Source of the DNA: Betaproteobacteria bacterium | GTDB taxonomy: Bacteria; Pseudomonadota; Gammaproteobacteria; Burkholderiales; SG8-39 | NCBI GenBank assembly: GCA_016713125.1 | Contig: JADJPT010000002.1 | Span: 1 to 64,000, forward strand | Length of the DNA: 64,000 nucleotides | Direction: 5' to 3' | In this document: piece by piece, positions 17,701 through 27,192 of the stretch | Layout: every line of letters begins with the position of its first letter | Position numbering within the stretch: position 1 is the stretch's first letter | Position numbers and translations under genes: made by a program | The notes under the pieces: model-generated | Databases searched by the model: none | What the model was told of the DNA's origin: nothing | What the model saw: only the letters and a program-made list of their open reading frames with translations

Positions 17701-18414
17701 TCACAGACCCAGGTAGGCCTGCCTGACCCGGTCGTCGTGCAGCAGTTTCTCGCCCTCGCCGGACATCACGACCGCGCCGTTCTCCAGCACGTAGGCGTGC
17801 GCGGAGATGCGCAACGAGACGGCCACGTTCTGCTCGACCAGCAACACGGTGATGCCGCGCTGGTTCAGCAGGCGGATGATGTGGAACACCTCCTGCACGA
17901 CCATCGGCGCCAGTCCCAGCGAGGGCTCGTCAAACATGATCAGCTCGGGCTGGCCCATCAGGCAGCGGCCTATGGCAAGCATCTGCTGCTCTCCGCCGCT
18001 CATGGTGCCGGCCAGCTGGTCGCTGCGTTCGGCCAGGCGCGGGAACATGGCGTACACCTCGTCCATGGTCTGCCGGGCGCGGCTGCGTGCGCGCGGCAGC
18101 ATGGCGCCCATCTCCAGGTTCTCGGCCACGGTCAGCGTGGGGAAGATCTGCCGGCCTTCCGCCACCTGGCCGATGCCCAGGTCGCAGGTCTGGTAGGACT
18201 CCAGTCCGGTGATGTCCCGGCCCTTGAAGGTGATGCGTCCGCCACGCGGCTTTTCAATGCCGGCGATGGTGCGGATCAGCGAGGACTTGCCGGCACCGTT
18301 GGCGCCGACGATGGCGACGATCTGGCCCTCAGCGACCTCGAGCGAGACCGCGGACAGCGCCTGGGCGTCGCCGTAGTAGAGGTCGAGGTTGTCGACCTGG
18401 AGGAGGGCGCTCAT
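17701..18414 (-). CDS. livF: Branched-chain amino acid ABC transporter ATPase, LivF type
   Basis: A 237-residue ATPase with Walker A GANGAGKSS, signature TMSGGEQQMLAIGR, Walker B LIMFDEPSLGLAP and the LivF-type YYGDAQALSAVSLEV start. It is the last transporter gene of a set ordered receptor, H, M, G, F on the minus strand. It would pair with the LivG-type ATPase to drive uptake of a branched-chain amino acid or another HAAT-class substrate. Confidence 0.92.
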   Translation of the reverse strand: MSALLQVDNLDLYYGDAQALSAVSLEVAEGQIVAIVGANGAGKSSLIRTIAGIEKPRGGRITFKGRDITGLESYQTCDLGIGQVAEGRQIFPTLTVAENLEMGAMLPRARSRARQTMDEVYAMFPRLAERSDQLAGTMSGGEQQMLAIGRCLMGQPELIMFDEPSLGLAPMVVQEVFHIIRLLNQRGITVLLVEQNVAVSLRISAHAYVLENGAVVMSGEGEKLLHDDRVRQAYLGL

Positions 18415-18419
18415 CGTGC

Positions 18420-19148
18420 TCAGACCTCGGTCTCTTCGCCCAGGTAACATTCCAGCACCGCCGGGTCGCGCACCACATCCTGCGGCGCGCCGGCGGCGAT
18501 GATCTCGCCGTGATGCAGCACGACGATGTTCTGTGCCAGCGCCATGACCGCGCGCATCACGTGCTCGATCAGCAGGATGGTCAGTCCGTCGCGACGGTTG
18601 AGTTCGCGGAACACTTCGACCATGACGTCGGTTTCGGTCGGCCGCAGGCCGGCCATGACTTCGTCGAGCAGCAGCAGGCGCGGACGCGTGGCCAGGGCGC
18701 GGGCGACTTCCAGGCGCTTGCGATCGGGCAGGGTCAGCGAGGCCGCAGGCAGGTCGCGCTTGGGGCCCAGGCCGAGCTTGTCGAGGATCTCGAAGGCGAT
18801 GCGACGGGCCTCGGCCGCGTGCACGGTGCGGTTGAAGGCGCCCACCATGACATTGTCCAGACCCGACAGGCCGGCAAAGGGTTTGACGATCTGGAAGGTG
18901 CGGCCGATGCCGGCGTTGCATATCTGGTCCGGACGCAGCCCGTCGATGCGCCTGCCGGCGAACACGACTTCACCGCTGTCGGGCTTGAACACGCCGGCGA
19001 TCATGTTGAAGCAGGTGGTCTTGCCGGCGCCGTTTGGTCCGATCAGCGCCACTATGGCGCCCTGGGGCACCTCGAGGCTGGCCCCGGTCACGGCCTTGAG
19101 TCCGCGGAATGCCTTGGAGATCCCGCGCACCTCGAGCAGCGCGCTCAC
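18420..19148 (-). CDS. livG: Branched-chain amino acid ABC transporter ATPase, LivG type
   Basis: A 242-residue ATPase starting at GTG (19148), which overlaps the LivM stop as GTGA. It has Walker A GPNGAGKTTCFN, the LivG-specific GIGRTFQIVKPFAGLSGLDN, Walker B LLLLDEVMAGLRP (Val replaces the commoner Pro) and C-terminal LVxEVFRELN-type helices. The usual ABC signature is replaced by SLTLPDRKRLEVARA, as is common in LivG proteins. Confidence 0.92.
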   Translation of the reverse strand: MSALLEVRGISKAFRGLKAVTGASLEVPQGAIVALIGPNGAGKTTCFNMIAGVFKPDSGEVVFAGRRIDGLRPDQICNAGIGRTFQIVKPFAGLSGLDNVMVGAFNRTVHAAEARRIAFEILDKLGLGPKRDLPAASLTLPDRKRLEVARALATRPRLLLLDEVMAGLRPTETDVMVEVFRELNRRDGLTILLIEHVMRAVMALAQNIVVLHHGEIIAAGAPQDVVRDPAVLECYLGEETEV

Positions 19149-20155
19149 TTGCCGCTCCCCTGACCCAAGCCGAGCTTGCGGGCCAGCGTGGGCCAGATGC
19201 CGTGCGGCAGGAACATGACCACCAGCAGCAGCACCACACCGTAGAACACCTGTTTGACGCCGGGGATCTCCAGGCCCATGGCGGCCACCAGTTCGGTGAT
19301 GCCGTCGGCCAGGATGGTCAGCACCGCCGCGCCCAGGATAGGGCCGAACAGGGTGCCGATGCCGCCGATGATGGGGCCGAGGATGATCTCGATGGAGCGG
19401 CTGATGTTGAAGATCTGTTCGGGGAACAGGTTGTTGTAATAGAAGGCGAAGAACACCCCGGCCAGGCTGGTCATGGCCGAGGAGATGCCCACCGCCAGCA
19501 TCTTCCAGCGGAAGGTGTTGATGCCCAGCGCCTGGGCGGCTTCCTCGTTCTCGCGTATCGCCTGCCAGTAGTAGCCGGCGCGGCTCTTCAGCAGCCAGGC
19601 GCAGAACACGAAGGCCGCCGCACACATTGCCAGGGCCAGGTAGTAGAACATGGTCGGCGAACCGCGCAGGTTGAGCAGGTCCAGGGTGCCGTGGCTTTCC
19701 ACCTTCAGGAAGAAGCCGCCCGAGGAGCCGACCCAGTCGAAGTGGTCGAAGCCGATGCGTGTGAACTCGGCGAAGGCGATGGTCAGCAGGGCGAAGTAGG
19801 TGCCGCCGATGCCGAAGCGGAAGGCGAGAAAGCCGATCACCAGGCCCATCAGGGTGCAGATCACGACCGCCAGCCAGACGCCGACCCACGGGCTGATCTG
19901 GTAGTGCACGAACAATGCCGCCACCGTATAGGCGCCCACGCCCACGTACAGCGAATGGCCCAGCGAAAGCTGGCCGCAGAAGCCCATCATCACGTTCCAG
20001 GCCTGACCGGTGTAGGCGAAATACAGGATCAGGATGGCCACCGACAGGATGTAGCTGTTGACCAGCGCCGGCAACGCCAGCAGCAGTGCCAGCAGCGCCA
20101 GCAGCAGGCCGATGGCACGCCTGTCGGCGAATAGCGGGGAGGCGGGCGCGCTCAA
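19145..20155 (-). CDS. livM: Branched-chain amino acid ABC transporter permease, LivM type
   Basis: A 336-residue integral membrane protein with about 9-10 hydrophobic helices and LivM motifs GFCGQLSLGHSLYVGVGAY and RAIRENEEAAQALGIN. The start overlaps the livH stop (ATGA) and the stop overlaps the livG GTG, so the four membrane and ATPase genes are translationally coupled. Confidence 0.92.
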   Translation of the reverse strand: MSAPASPLFADRRAIGLLLALLALLLALPALVNSYILSVAILILYFAYTGQAWNVMMGFCGQLSLGHSLYVGVGAYTVAALFVHYQISPWVGVWLAVVICTLMGLVIGFLAFRFGIGGTYFALLTIAFAEFTRIGFDHFDWVGSSGGFFLKVESHGTLDLLNLRGSPTMFYYLALAMCAAAFVFCAWLLKSRAGYYWQAIRENEEAAQALGINTFRWKMLAVGISSAMTSLAGVFFAFYYNNLFPEQIFNISRSIEIILGPIIGGIGTLFGPILGAAVLTILADGITELVAAMGLEIPGVKQVFYGVVLLLVVMFLPHGIWPTLARKLGLGQGSGK

Positions 20156-21021
20156 GATTTCCTGCCCAGCAGTCCCTGCGGACGGAACAGCAGCACCAGG
20201 ATCAGCAGCGCGAAGCTGACCATGCTCTTGGCCGAAGGCGTGATGAACAGGCCGGCGACGGCTTCGGACACGCCGATCAGCACGCCGCCGAGCAGGGCGC
20301 CACCCATCGAGCCCAGACCGCCGACGATCACGATCACGAAGGCGAGCAGGGTGTAGGCCGGACCCAGCACCGGGGTCACGTCGACCAGCAGCACCATCAG
20401 GCAGCCGGCCACGGCCACGCAGGCCGAGCCGATGCCGAAGGTCAGGGCGTAGAGGTGCTTGACGTTCAGGCCCACCACCTTGGCGCCCAGGTGGTTGTCC
20501 GCACAGGCGCGGATCGCCTTCCCGGGTCGGCTGAACTTGAAGAAGGCGAACAACGCTGCGCTGGTGGCCATGGCGGTCAGCGCGGCATACACGCGTGCCT
20601 TGTCGAACAGGATCTTGCCCAGTTCCCAGGATTCGAGCTGGTAATCGACCTGCACGTTGCGCGCGGTGGGTCCGAAGATCATCAGCAGGCCGTTGACCAT
20701 GATGATGGCGACCGCGACCAGCAGCATGAACTGCGAATGCTCGGGGCGGGTGATGAAGGGATTGATCAGCGTCGACTGTAGGAAATAGCCGAACACGAAG
20801 AAGGCCAGCGCTGCAGGGAAGATGGCGAGGAAGGGGTCGAGCTTCCAGGCCGCGAACAGCACCACGGTGGCGTACATGGCGATGGTCATCATTTCGCCGT
20901 GCGCGAAGTTGACCACCCGCACCACGCCGAAGATGACCGACAGCCCGAGCGCCATCAGGCCGTAGACAAGCCCCGTGAGGACTCCGGCGATGACGACGTT
21001 GAATATCAGATCGATGGGCAT
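20152..21021 (-). CDS. livH: Branched-chain amino acid ABC transporter permease, LivH type
   Basis: A 289-residue permease with eight or so membrane helices and LivH motifs GLVYGLMALGLSVIFGVVRV near the start, NFAHGEMMTIAMYA, RACADNHLGAKVVGLNV and GGLGSMGGALLGG. A stem-loop with a T-rich tail lies between this gene and the receptor gene upstream. Confidence 0.93.
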   Translation of the reverse strand: MPIDLIFNVVIAGVLTGLVYGLMALGLSVIFGVVRVVNFAHGEMMTIAMYATVVLFAAWKLDPFLAIFPAALAFFVFGYFLQSTLINPFITRPEHSQFMLLVAVAIIMVNGLLMIFGPTARNVQVDYQLESWELGKILFDKARVYAALTAMATSAALFAFFKFSRPGKAIRACADNHLGAKVVGLNVKHLYALTFGIGSACVAVAGCLMVLLVDVTPVLGPAYTLLAFVIVIVGGLGSMGGALLGGVLIGVSEAVAGLFITPSAKSMVSFALLILVLLFRPQGLLGRKS

Positions 21022-21030
21022 GTTGTGCGC

Positions 21031-21063
21031 AAAGAAAAGGCCGGCGGGAGATGCCCGCCGGCC
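21031..21063 (-). terminator. Stem-loop terminator/attenuator between receptor gene and livH
   Basis: On the minus strand GGCCGGCGGG, loop CATCT, CCCGCCGGCC is followed by TTTTCTTT. It lies 15 bases after the receptor stop and 18 bases before the livH start. Such a partial terminator would allow more receptor than permease mRNA, a known arrangement in binding-protein operons. Confidence 0.85.
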
Positions 21064-21078
21064 TCGATTGCTTCGGCC

Positions 21079-22308
21079 TTACGACTTCTTGACGTAGCCC
21101 GGAACGGGGAAGACCGGCTTGGCTTCCGCTGCAGCGACCGGCAGCACCACGGTCGGACGCTGGTTCAGGTTCTGGATGGCCGCCGAACCGATGCCCTCTA
21201 CCTGGCCCTTGGCGTTGAACTTGATCGGTCCGCCGATCATCATGCGGTTCTTGATGTCGGTCTGGCGGATGGCCTCGGTGAGCTCCTTGGAGTTCGAGGT
21301 GCGGGCACGCTTGTAGGCATCGGCGGCGATCATGATCGACTCGAAGGTGAAGCCCACGTTCAGCGCGTGGAACATCAGCTTTTCCTTGGGGAACTGCTTG
21401 ATCATCTGCGCTTCGATGAGCTTGGTGAGCTCGGCCTTGGGGTTGTACCAGGGCACGTTGGAGATGCAGTGCTCGGACAGCTTGCCCAGCGCGCTGTAGA
21501 ACTGGTTCTCGTACATGCCGGGGTTGCCCGGCCCGATGATGCCCATCGGGTTCCAGCGCTGCTTGACCATCTCGCGGCGCAGGATGATGGCGTCGTTCAG
21601 GCGGCAGACCAGCAGCAGGAAGTCGGCGCCGGTGGCCTTGGCCTTGGCGACCTCGACGGTGAGGTCCTTGGCGGCCGGATCATAGGAGATGGTGTCGACG
21701 ATCTTGAACGGCAGTTGCGTGAGGCGCGGCATCAGACCGCCCACGCCCTTGGCCATGGCCTGGCCGAAGGTGTCGTTGACGTGCATGAAGACCGCAGTGC
21801 GCGGCACCGTGCTGGTGGCCTGGAACAGGTCGCCGATCAGCGCCAGGCCGTTGCGCACCAGGTCGACGGCGGTCGGGAAGTTGCGGAAGGTGTACTTGTA
21901 GCCCTGCTCGGTGATCTGCGGGGCGGCGGCGATGTTGATGACGAAGGGCACGCCCTTCTGCTCGGCGACCTGCGCGATGGCGCCGGCGGCGCCGGAATCG
22001 AAGGGGCCGACCAGCACCTGCGCGCCTTCCGAGATCAGGCGCTCGGCGCGGCTGCGGGCGGTGTCGACGTTGGTCTCGGTGTCGGCGTTCATCAGTTCGA
22101 TGTCCACGCCCATCATCTGCTTGATGACGGCCGGCGCGATGTCGGCGCCGAACTGGCAGGACTGGCCGATGAAGGCCTGGGTGCCGGAGCGCGGCAGCAG
22201 CACGCCGACCTTGAGTTTCGCGCCCTGCGCCCGGACGATGCCGAACGGTGACAGGCTCGCCAGCGTGCCGGCGGCCGCCAGAGTCTTGTTGAACTGTCTG
22301 CGATCCAT
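21079..22308 (-). CDS. ABC transporter substrate-binding protein, branched-chain amino acid (LivK-like) type
   Basis: A 409-residue periplasmic-binding-fold receptor with a twin-arginine type leader (MDRRQFNKTLAAAGTLASLS). The mature part starts KLKVGVLLPRSGTQAFIGQS and contains SEGAQVLVGPFDSGAAGAIAQ, the ligand-domain pattern of the HAAT family. It is first in the liv set. Ligands of this class range from amino acids to amides and aromatic acids, so its specificity is not assigned. Confidence 0.9.
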   Translation of the reverse strand: MDRRQFNKTLAAAGTLASLSPFGIVRAQGAKLKVGVLLPRSGTQAFIGQSCQFGADIAPAVIKQMMGVDIELMNADTETNVDTARSRAERLISEGAQVLVGPFDSGAAGAIAQVAEQKGVPFVINIAAAPQITEQGYKYTFRNFPTAVDLVRNGLALIGDLFQATSTVPRTAVFMHVNDTFGQAMAKGVGGLMPRLTQLPFKIVDTISYDPAAKDLTVEVAKAKATGADFLLLVCRLNDAIILRREMVKQRWNPMGIIGPGNPGMYENQFYSALGKLSEHCISNVPWYNPKAELTKLIEAQMIKQFPKEKLMFHALNVGFTFESIMIAADAYKRARTSNSKELTEAIRQTDIKNRMMIGGPIKFNAKGQVEGIGSAAIQNLNQRPTVVLPVAAAEAKPVFPVPGYVKKS

Positions 22309-22373
22309 GTTGCCTCCTTTGTGAACCCCGATATTCTACGCGAGACCGCCCGAACGCCTCCCCAAGGAGGCGT

Positions 22374-23611
22374 TCACGCAGTCCGGTTCTGCTGCCGGTG
22401 TCCGGCGGCCGCCTTGTAGCGGCCGACGATGGATTCGAGCTCTTCTCTGGGAACCACTTCGTTCAGGTTGCTGAAGCCGTCCGGGGCGCGCGCCTCGACC
22501 AGGTCCAGAACGGCGTCGATGCCCTGCTGGCGGTTCATGCGCACGATCTCGGCGGTCATCGGCAGGCGCTTGGATTCGTAATCCTGCAGCGCGGCCACCG
22601 GGTCCGGGATGCCGGCCAGCGATTCGGCCAGCTGGGCCGCATCGAGAATGGCCTGCGTCGCGCCGTTGGAGCCGATCGGGTACATGGGGTGTGCCGCATC
22701 GCCAAGCAGAGAAACCCGGCCGTGGCTCCAGCGCGGCAGCGGGTCGCGGTCGACCATCGGGAATTCGTAGATGCTGGAGGCCGCGCGCATGATGCCCGGC
22801 ACGTCGAGGAACGGGAAGCGCCAGCCTTCGAAGCGCGGCAGGAATTCGGCAAGCTCGCCCGGCTTGTTCCAGTCTTCGCGGCGCAACAGCTGCTTGCCGT
22901 CCTGGCGCAGGTCGGCGATCCAGTTGATCAGCGCTGCGCCGCGCTCGGCATGTCGCCTGGAGATCGGATAGACGACGAACTTCTGGTTGCGATGCCCGGC
23001 CTGCACCATGTCCGCGCCGGACAGGAAGGGTTTGCCTTCGGTCACGCCGCGCCACATGGTGACGCCGTTCCAGATCGGCATGCCTTCGTCGGGATAGAAG
23101 CGCGCGCGCACCACCGAGTGGATGCCGTCGGCGCCGATGAGCAGGTCGGATTCGTGCGAGGCGGCGGGATTTCCGTCCCGGTCCACGAAGTTTGCGCGCA
23201 CGCGTCCGAGGCCAGTTCCTCGAAGTTGCCGAGCCGCAGACCGGTGAGGATCCGTTCGCCGCCGAGCGCGCGAGTCGCCGCCTCCAGCAGGATCATCTGC
23301 AGTTCGCCGCGATGTATGGAGTATTGCGGATGCGCATAGCCGGCACCCAGGCCGCGCAGGTCGGAGAAGATCTCCTGGCCATGCCGGTTCATGAACACCA
23401 GCGCGCGCGTGCGGATGCCTGTGGCGTCCAGGGCCGGTCCGAGGCCGAAGCCGGAAAGCACCCCCACCGCGTGCGGCAGCAGGTTGATGCCCACGCCGAG
23501 TGCGCGGATCTGCGGCACCTGCTCGAATACACGCACCTCCACGCCGCGTGCGTGCAGAGCCAGCGCCGCAGCCAGGCCGCCTATGCCCCCGCCGATGATG
23601 CTTACCTGCAT
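22374..23611 (-). CDS. FAD-dependent aromatic monooxygenase, salicylate-hydroxylase type (frameshifted)
   Basis: About 412 residues of a class A flavoprotein hydroxylase: IIGGGIGGLAAALALHARG (FAD Rossmann), SDLLIGADGIHSVVRARF (DG motif) and GRVSLLGDAAHPMYPIGSNG (GD motif). The frame breaks near 23200: EELASDACAQTS should run on as a Val-Arg-Ala-Asn-Phe sequence after one restored base. NAD(P)H-dependent ring hydroxylation is the family reaction, with salicylate, 3-hydroxybenzoate or a quinone precursor as possible substrates. It diverges from a MarR gene that probably controls it. Confidence 0.85.
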
Positions 23612-23661
23612 GCTTCGTCTCCGTCGCGCGGCGGCCCGGGCGGGCGCCGGCTTGTTGTGGA

Positions 23662-23682
23662 ATTGTTATACAGCGTTACAAT
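23662..23682. promoter_or_regulatory. Imperfect palindrome, candidate MarR operator
   Basis: In the 94-base spacer between the divergent monooxygenase and MarR genes lies a 21-base imperfect palindrome beginning ATTGTTATAC and ending GTTACAAT, with 7 of 10 arm positions paired. MarR proteins bind such sites of about 20 bases between divergent genes. The spacer is AT-rich here, unlike its surroundings. Confidence 0.45.
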
Positions 23683-23705
23683 TTGCCGGTCAACGAGCTC
23701 CGCAC

Positions 23706-24191
23706 ATGCCCACACGAACTCTCCGTCCCGTCCGAAAATCGCCGCCCGCCGCGCTGCAGCGCGTTCCCGGGCTGAGTTACGCAGCGCTGGACGAGTTCGT
23801 CGGCTTCTCGCTCCGGCGGGCGCAGATCGCCTCCTTTGCCGACTTCTACCGCGGTGCAGCAGGCTCGGGACTGACCCCGCCGCGCTTCACCGCGTTGCTG
23901 CTGGTCGGCGGCAATCCCGGGTTGCGCCAGACACTGCTGGGGGAGGCGCTGGGGATCGCGCGCTCGGGCGCCATGCTGCTCACTGACTGGCTCGAGGCAC
24001 GCGGGCTTGTCGAGCGTCGCGCCAGTCCGGACGACGGACGCGCCTGGGGACTGTTCCTGACCGGCAGCGGCAAGCGCGTGCTCGATGCGGTGAAGCGCAG
24101 GGTCGGTGCGGAGGATCGCCGGCGCATGCAGCGGCTGAGCCTGCGCGAACGACGCCAGCTGAAGAGCCTGCTGGAACGCATTGCGGACTGA
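23706..24191 (+). CDS. MarR-family transcriptional regulator
   Basis: A 161-residue protein with a MarR winged helix: helices around LTPPRFTALLLVGGNPGLRQ and LGIARSGAMLLTDWLEARGL, then the wing VERRASPDDGRAWGLFLTGSG, a hallmark of the family. The ATG at 23706 is chosen because upstream codons would cross the divergent promoter. It likely represses the adjacent monooxygenase until an aromatic ligand is present. Confidence 0.9.
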   Translation: MPTRTLRPVRKSPPAALQRVPGLSYAALDEFVGFSLRRAQIASFADFYRGAAGSGLTPPRFTALLLVGGNPGLRQTLLGEALGIARSGAMLLTDWLEARGLVERRASPDDGRAWGLFLTGSGKRVLDAVKRRVGAEDRRRMQRLSLRERRQLKSLLERIAD

Positions 24192-24267
24192 AGCGACGGC
24201 ATCCGCGACACCGGGTGCCGGTGCGCCGACGCGCCGGTGCGGCTCGGGGCTGCGCTAGACTGCTTCC

Positions 24268-25464
24268 ATGCCCGTGCGTCAGGTGATCCGAGAAGGCCGC
24301 GTCCCGGTCATGGTCTTTACCGACGACCTGGCCGCCAACGCACGGCAGCAACTGGTCAACCTTTCCAGACTCGACATCGTCCATTCCCATGTCGCGGCCA
24401 TGCCGGATGTTCACCTGGGCATCGGCGCGACGGTCGGCGCGGTGATCCCCACGCGCTCGGCCATCATCCCGGCGGCGGTGGGCGTGGACATCGGCTGCGG
24501 CATGATCGCCGTCCGCCTCAGTCTGGGCGCCGGCGATCTCGACGAGCGCGCGCTGGGGCGCGTGTTCGACGCCATCTCCCGCGATGTGCCGGTGGGCTTC
24601 GAGCAGCATGCCGAGGGCGGCGCGCGCAGCCAGGCGGCGCGCCCGTTCCAGCGCGGCCTGCGCCGCATCCTCGAACGGCATCCCGGCGTGGAGAAGCGCC
24701 TGGGCCGGCATTCCGACTGGGTGCGGCAGCTGGGCACGCTGGGCGGCGGCAACCATTTCATCGAACTCTGCCTGGACGAGGCGCAGCGCGTCTGGGTGAT
24801 GCTGCATTCGGGCAGTCGCGGCATCGGCAACGCCATCGGCACCTACTTCATCGCGCTTGCGCGCCAGGACGCCGAGCGCGTGCAGCGCCGGCTTCCCGAT
24901 CGCGACCTGGCGTACTTCGACGAGGGTACGCTGCATTTCGGCGACTACGTGCATGCGGTCGGCTGGGCGCAGGACTACGCGCGCGAGAATCGCGCCCAGA
25001 TGCTGGAACTCGTGCTGGCCGCCCTGCGCCGCCACCTGCCGCCTTTCGAGGCCAGTGTCGAGGCGGTGAACTGCCACCACAATTACGTCGAGCAGGAAAT
25101 GCATTACGGCGCCCGGGTCTGGCTGACGCGCAAGGGGGCGATCAGCGCGCGGGCCGGGGAACTGGGCATCATCCCGGGCAGCATGGGCACGCGCAGCTAC
25201 ATCGTGCGCGGCCGCGGCAACCCCGAGAGTTTCCACTCCTGCGCGCATGGTGCGGGCCGGCGCATGAGCCGCAACGAGGCGCACAAGCGGTTCTCCATCG
25301 ACGATCTCGAGTCGCAGACCGTCGGCGTGGTGTGCCGCAAGGATCGCGGCGTGCTCGACGAGATCCCGGGTGCCTACAAGGACATCGACGCGGTGATGTC
25401 CGACCAGGAGGACCTGGTGGAGGTCGTGCACACCCTCAAGCAGGTGCTGTGCGTGAAGGGCTGA
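24268..25464 (+). CDS. rtcB: RtcB-family RNA ligase
   Basis: A 398-residue GTP- and Mn-dependent RNA ligase that joins 2',3'-cyclic phosphate or 3'-phosphate ends to 5'-OH ends. Metal ligands are seen as Cys77 in VDIGCGM, His163 in GNHFIEL and His180 in MLHSGSRG, and the guanylylated histidine as His327 in CAHGAGRRMSRNEA. It matches the shorter bacterial class. No rtcA cyclase or rtcR regulator is adjacent. Confidence 0.93.
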   Translation: MPVRQVIREGRVPVMVFTDDLAANARQQLVNLSRLDIVHSHVAAMPDVHLGIGATVGAVIPTRSAIIPAAVGVDIGCGMIAVRLSLGAGDLDERALGRVFDAISRDVPVGFEQHAEGGARSQAARPFQRGLRRILERHPGVEKRLGRHSDWVRQLGTLGGGNHFIELCLDEAQRVWVMLHSGSRGIGNAIGTYFIALARQDAERVQRRLPDRDLAYFDEGTLHFGDYVHAVGWAQDYARENRAQMLELVLAALRRHLPPFEASVEAVNCHHNYVEQEMHYGARVWLTRKGAISARAGELGIIPGSMGTRSYIVRGRGNPESFHSCAHGAGRRMSRNEAHKRFSIDDLESQTVGVVCRKDRGVLDEIPGAYKDIDAVMSDQEDLVEVVHTLKQVLCVKG

Positions 25465-25593
25465 AGTCCTGTGGTCATCGTCATGGTCATTTCCGGACGG
25501 GAAACGATGCTTTGCCGATTCCGGGGCGCGCCTTGGCCATGCCAGCCGATGTAAAATGCCCGTTTTCAGCCATCACGTCCTTCCGGAGCCGCA

Positions 25594-25931
25594 ATGACCT
25601 ACCTCGTCACCGAAGATTGCATCAAGTGCAAGTACATGGACTGCGTCGAAGTCTGTCCCGTGGACTGCTTTTACGAAGGCGAGAACATGCTCGTCATCAA
25701 CCCGGACGAGTGCATCGACTGCGGCGTGTGCGAGCCGGAGTGCCCCCGGGGGCAATCCTGCCGGACTCCGATTCAAAGGCCGAGAAGTGGCTGGCACTGA
25801 ACACCGAGTACTCCGCCAAGTGGCCCAATATCACGCGCAAGGGAACCGCCCCTGCCGACTCGGAAGCGCACAAGGACGAGGCGGGCAAGTTCGAGAAGTA
25901 CTTCTCCCCCAACCCCGGCAAGGGCGAATAG
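25594..25931 (+). CDS. fdxA: 7Fe ferredoxin FdxA (frameshifted)
   Basis: About 112 residues after correction, the normal length of [3Fe-4S][4Fe-4S] ferredoxins. MTYLVTEDCIKCKYMDCVEVCP and INPDECIDCGVCEPECP supply the cluster cysteines. Within the C5 run at 25744-25750 one base appears lost: the next residues should be GAILPDSDSKAEKWLALN and run on to FSPNPGKGE. It carries electrons in the cytoplasm. The aconitase X gene starts 19 bases downstream, so the two may be co-transcribed. Confidence 0.9.
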
Positions 25932-25950
25932 CCTGCGCCCCGGAGGAGAC

Positions 25951-27192
25951 ATGGAACTCAACGCAGAAGAAAAGGCCATGCTTGCCGGCGAACGCGGCGA
26001 GGCGGTGAAAAAGGCCATCGAATACCAGATGGAGGTCGGCAATTTCTGGGGCGCCAAGCGCTTCGTGCCGGTCACCAACGTCCACATGATGGGCGACATC
26101 GAGGTGATGGGCGACGGCGGGCTGGGCTTTCTCGAGGAGACCGCCAGACTGGGCGCGCGCTGCGTGGTGGGCACCACCACCAACGCGCGCTGCATCGACT
26201 TCACGCATTGCAAGCATCTCGGCCAGGACGAGGGCGAGGCGGTCAAGGAGAAGCGCATCATCGCCACGTTGCAGAAGATGAACGTGGTCACCACCGACAC
26301 CTGCATCAACTACCAGACGGTGTATCAACCCCACCTGGGCGAGCGCGTGGCCTGGGGCGACACCGGCACGGTGATCTACGCCAACTCGGTGTTCGGCGCG
26401 CGTTCTAACTTCGAATCCGGGCCCGCCGCCCTGTCCGCAGGTCTCACCGGGCGCACCCCGGCCTATGGATTTCACCTGGACGAGCACCGCAAGGGGACGT
26501 TCACGGTCGAGGTGACCGCCAGGCTCGACGACCTCGCCGATTGGGGCGCGGTCGGCAAGCTGGTGGGTGAATCGCACCAGAGCTATTACGCCGTGCCGGT
26601 GTTCCATGGCCTGCAGCGCGCGCCTCAGGCCGACGAGCTCAAGCAACTGGGCGCCGCCCTGGCCAGCTACGGCTCGATGGGCATGTTCCACATGGTGGGC
26701 GTGACGCCCGAGGCGCCCAGCCTGGAGGCCGCGCTGGGCGGCAACCGGCCGACCGACGCGATGCGCATCGGCGATGCCGAGATCGAAGCCGTCTACCGCG
26801 GTTACAAGATGGGCGACGGCGATGCGCGCCTGGTGGTGTTCTCCGGACCGCAGCAGTCGATCTTCGAGATGAAGGCCCTGGCCGAGCTGTTCGACGGCCG
26901 CAAGGTAAAGGAAGGCTCCTCGGTGTTCGTCACCACCAACAATGAGGTGCTGTCGCAGTCGAGGAAGCTCGGCTACGCCCAGAAGCTGGAGGCTGCCGGG
27001 GTCACCATCCTGGAGGGCGTGTGCTTCTACATCCTGCAGAACCTCTCGCCCATGCGCGTGGCCAACAAGTGGACCAACATGGTGTCGAACTCGGCCAAGA
27101 TCGTGAACATCATCGGCGCGCATCGCTTCAACACCATTCTGCGTCGCACCGCCGACTGCGTCGAGATCGCCTGCACCGGGGTGCTCAAATGA
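25951..27192 (+). CDS. Aconitase X large (catalytic) subunit
   Basis: A 413-residue AcnX/DUF521 protein with MELNAEEKAMLAGERGEAV at the start and the Fe-S cysteine regions THCKHLGQDEGEAV, TTDTCINYQ and EGVCFYILQN. It starts after CGGAGGAG. With the separate small subunit it has the split (type II) architecture. Characterised bacterial AcnX proteins dehydrate cis-3-hydroxy-L-proline, and archaeal ones act on mevalonate 5-phosphate; no proline pathway genes lie nearby, so the substrate is open. Confidence 0.9.
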   Translation: MELNAEEKAMLAGERGEAVKKAIEYQMEVGNFWGAKRFVPVTNVHMMGDIEVMGDGGLGFLEETARLGARCVVGTTTNARCIDFTHCKHLGQDEGEAVKEKRIIATLQKMNVVTTDTCINYQTVYQPHLGERVAWGDTGTVIYANSVFGARSNFESGPAALSAGLTGRTPAYGFHLDEHRKGTFTVEVTARLDDLADWGAVGKLVGESHQSYYAVPVFHGLQRAPQADELKQLGAALASYGSMGMFHMVGVTPEAPSLEAALGGNRPTDAMRIGDAEIEAVYRGYKMGDGDARLVVFSGPQQSIFEMKALAELFDGRKVKEGSSVFVTTNNEVLSQSRKLGYAQKLEAAGVTILEGVCFYILQNLSPMRVANKWTNMVSNSAKIVNIIGAHRFNTILRRTADCVEIACTGVLK

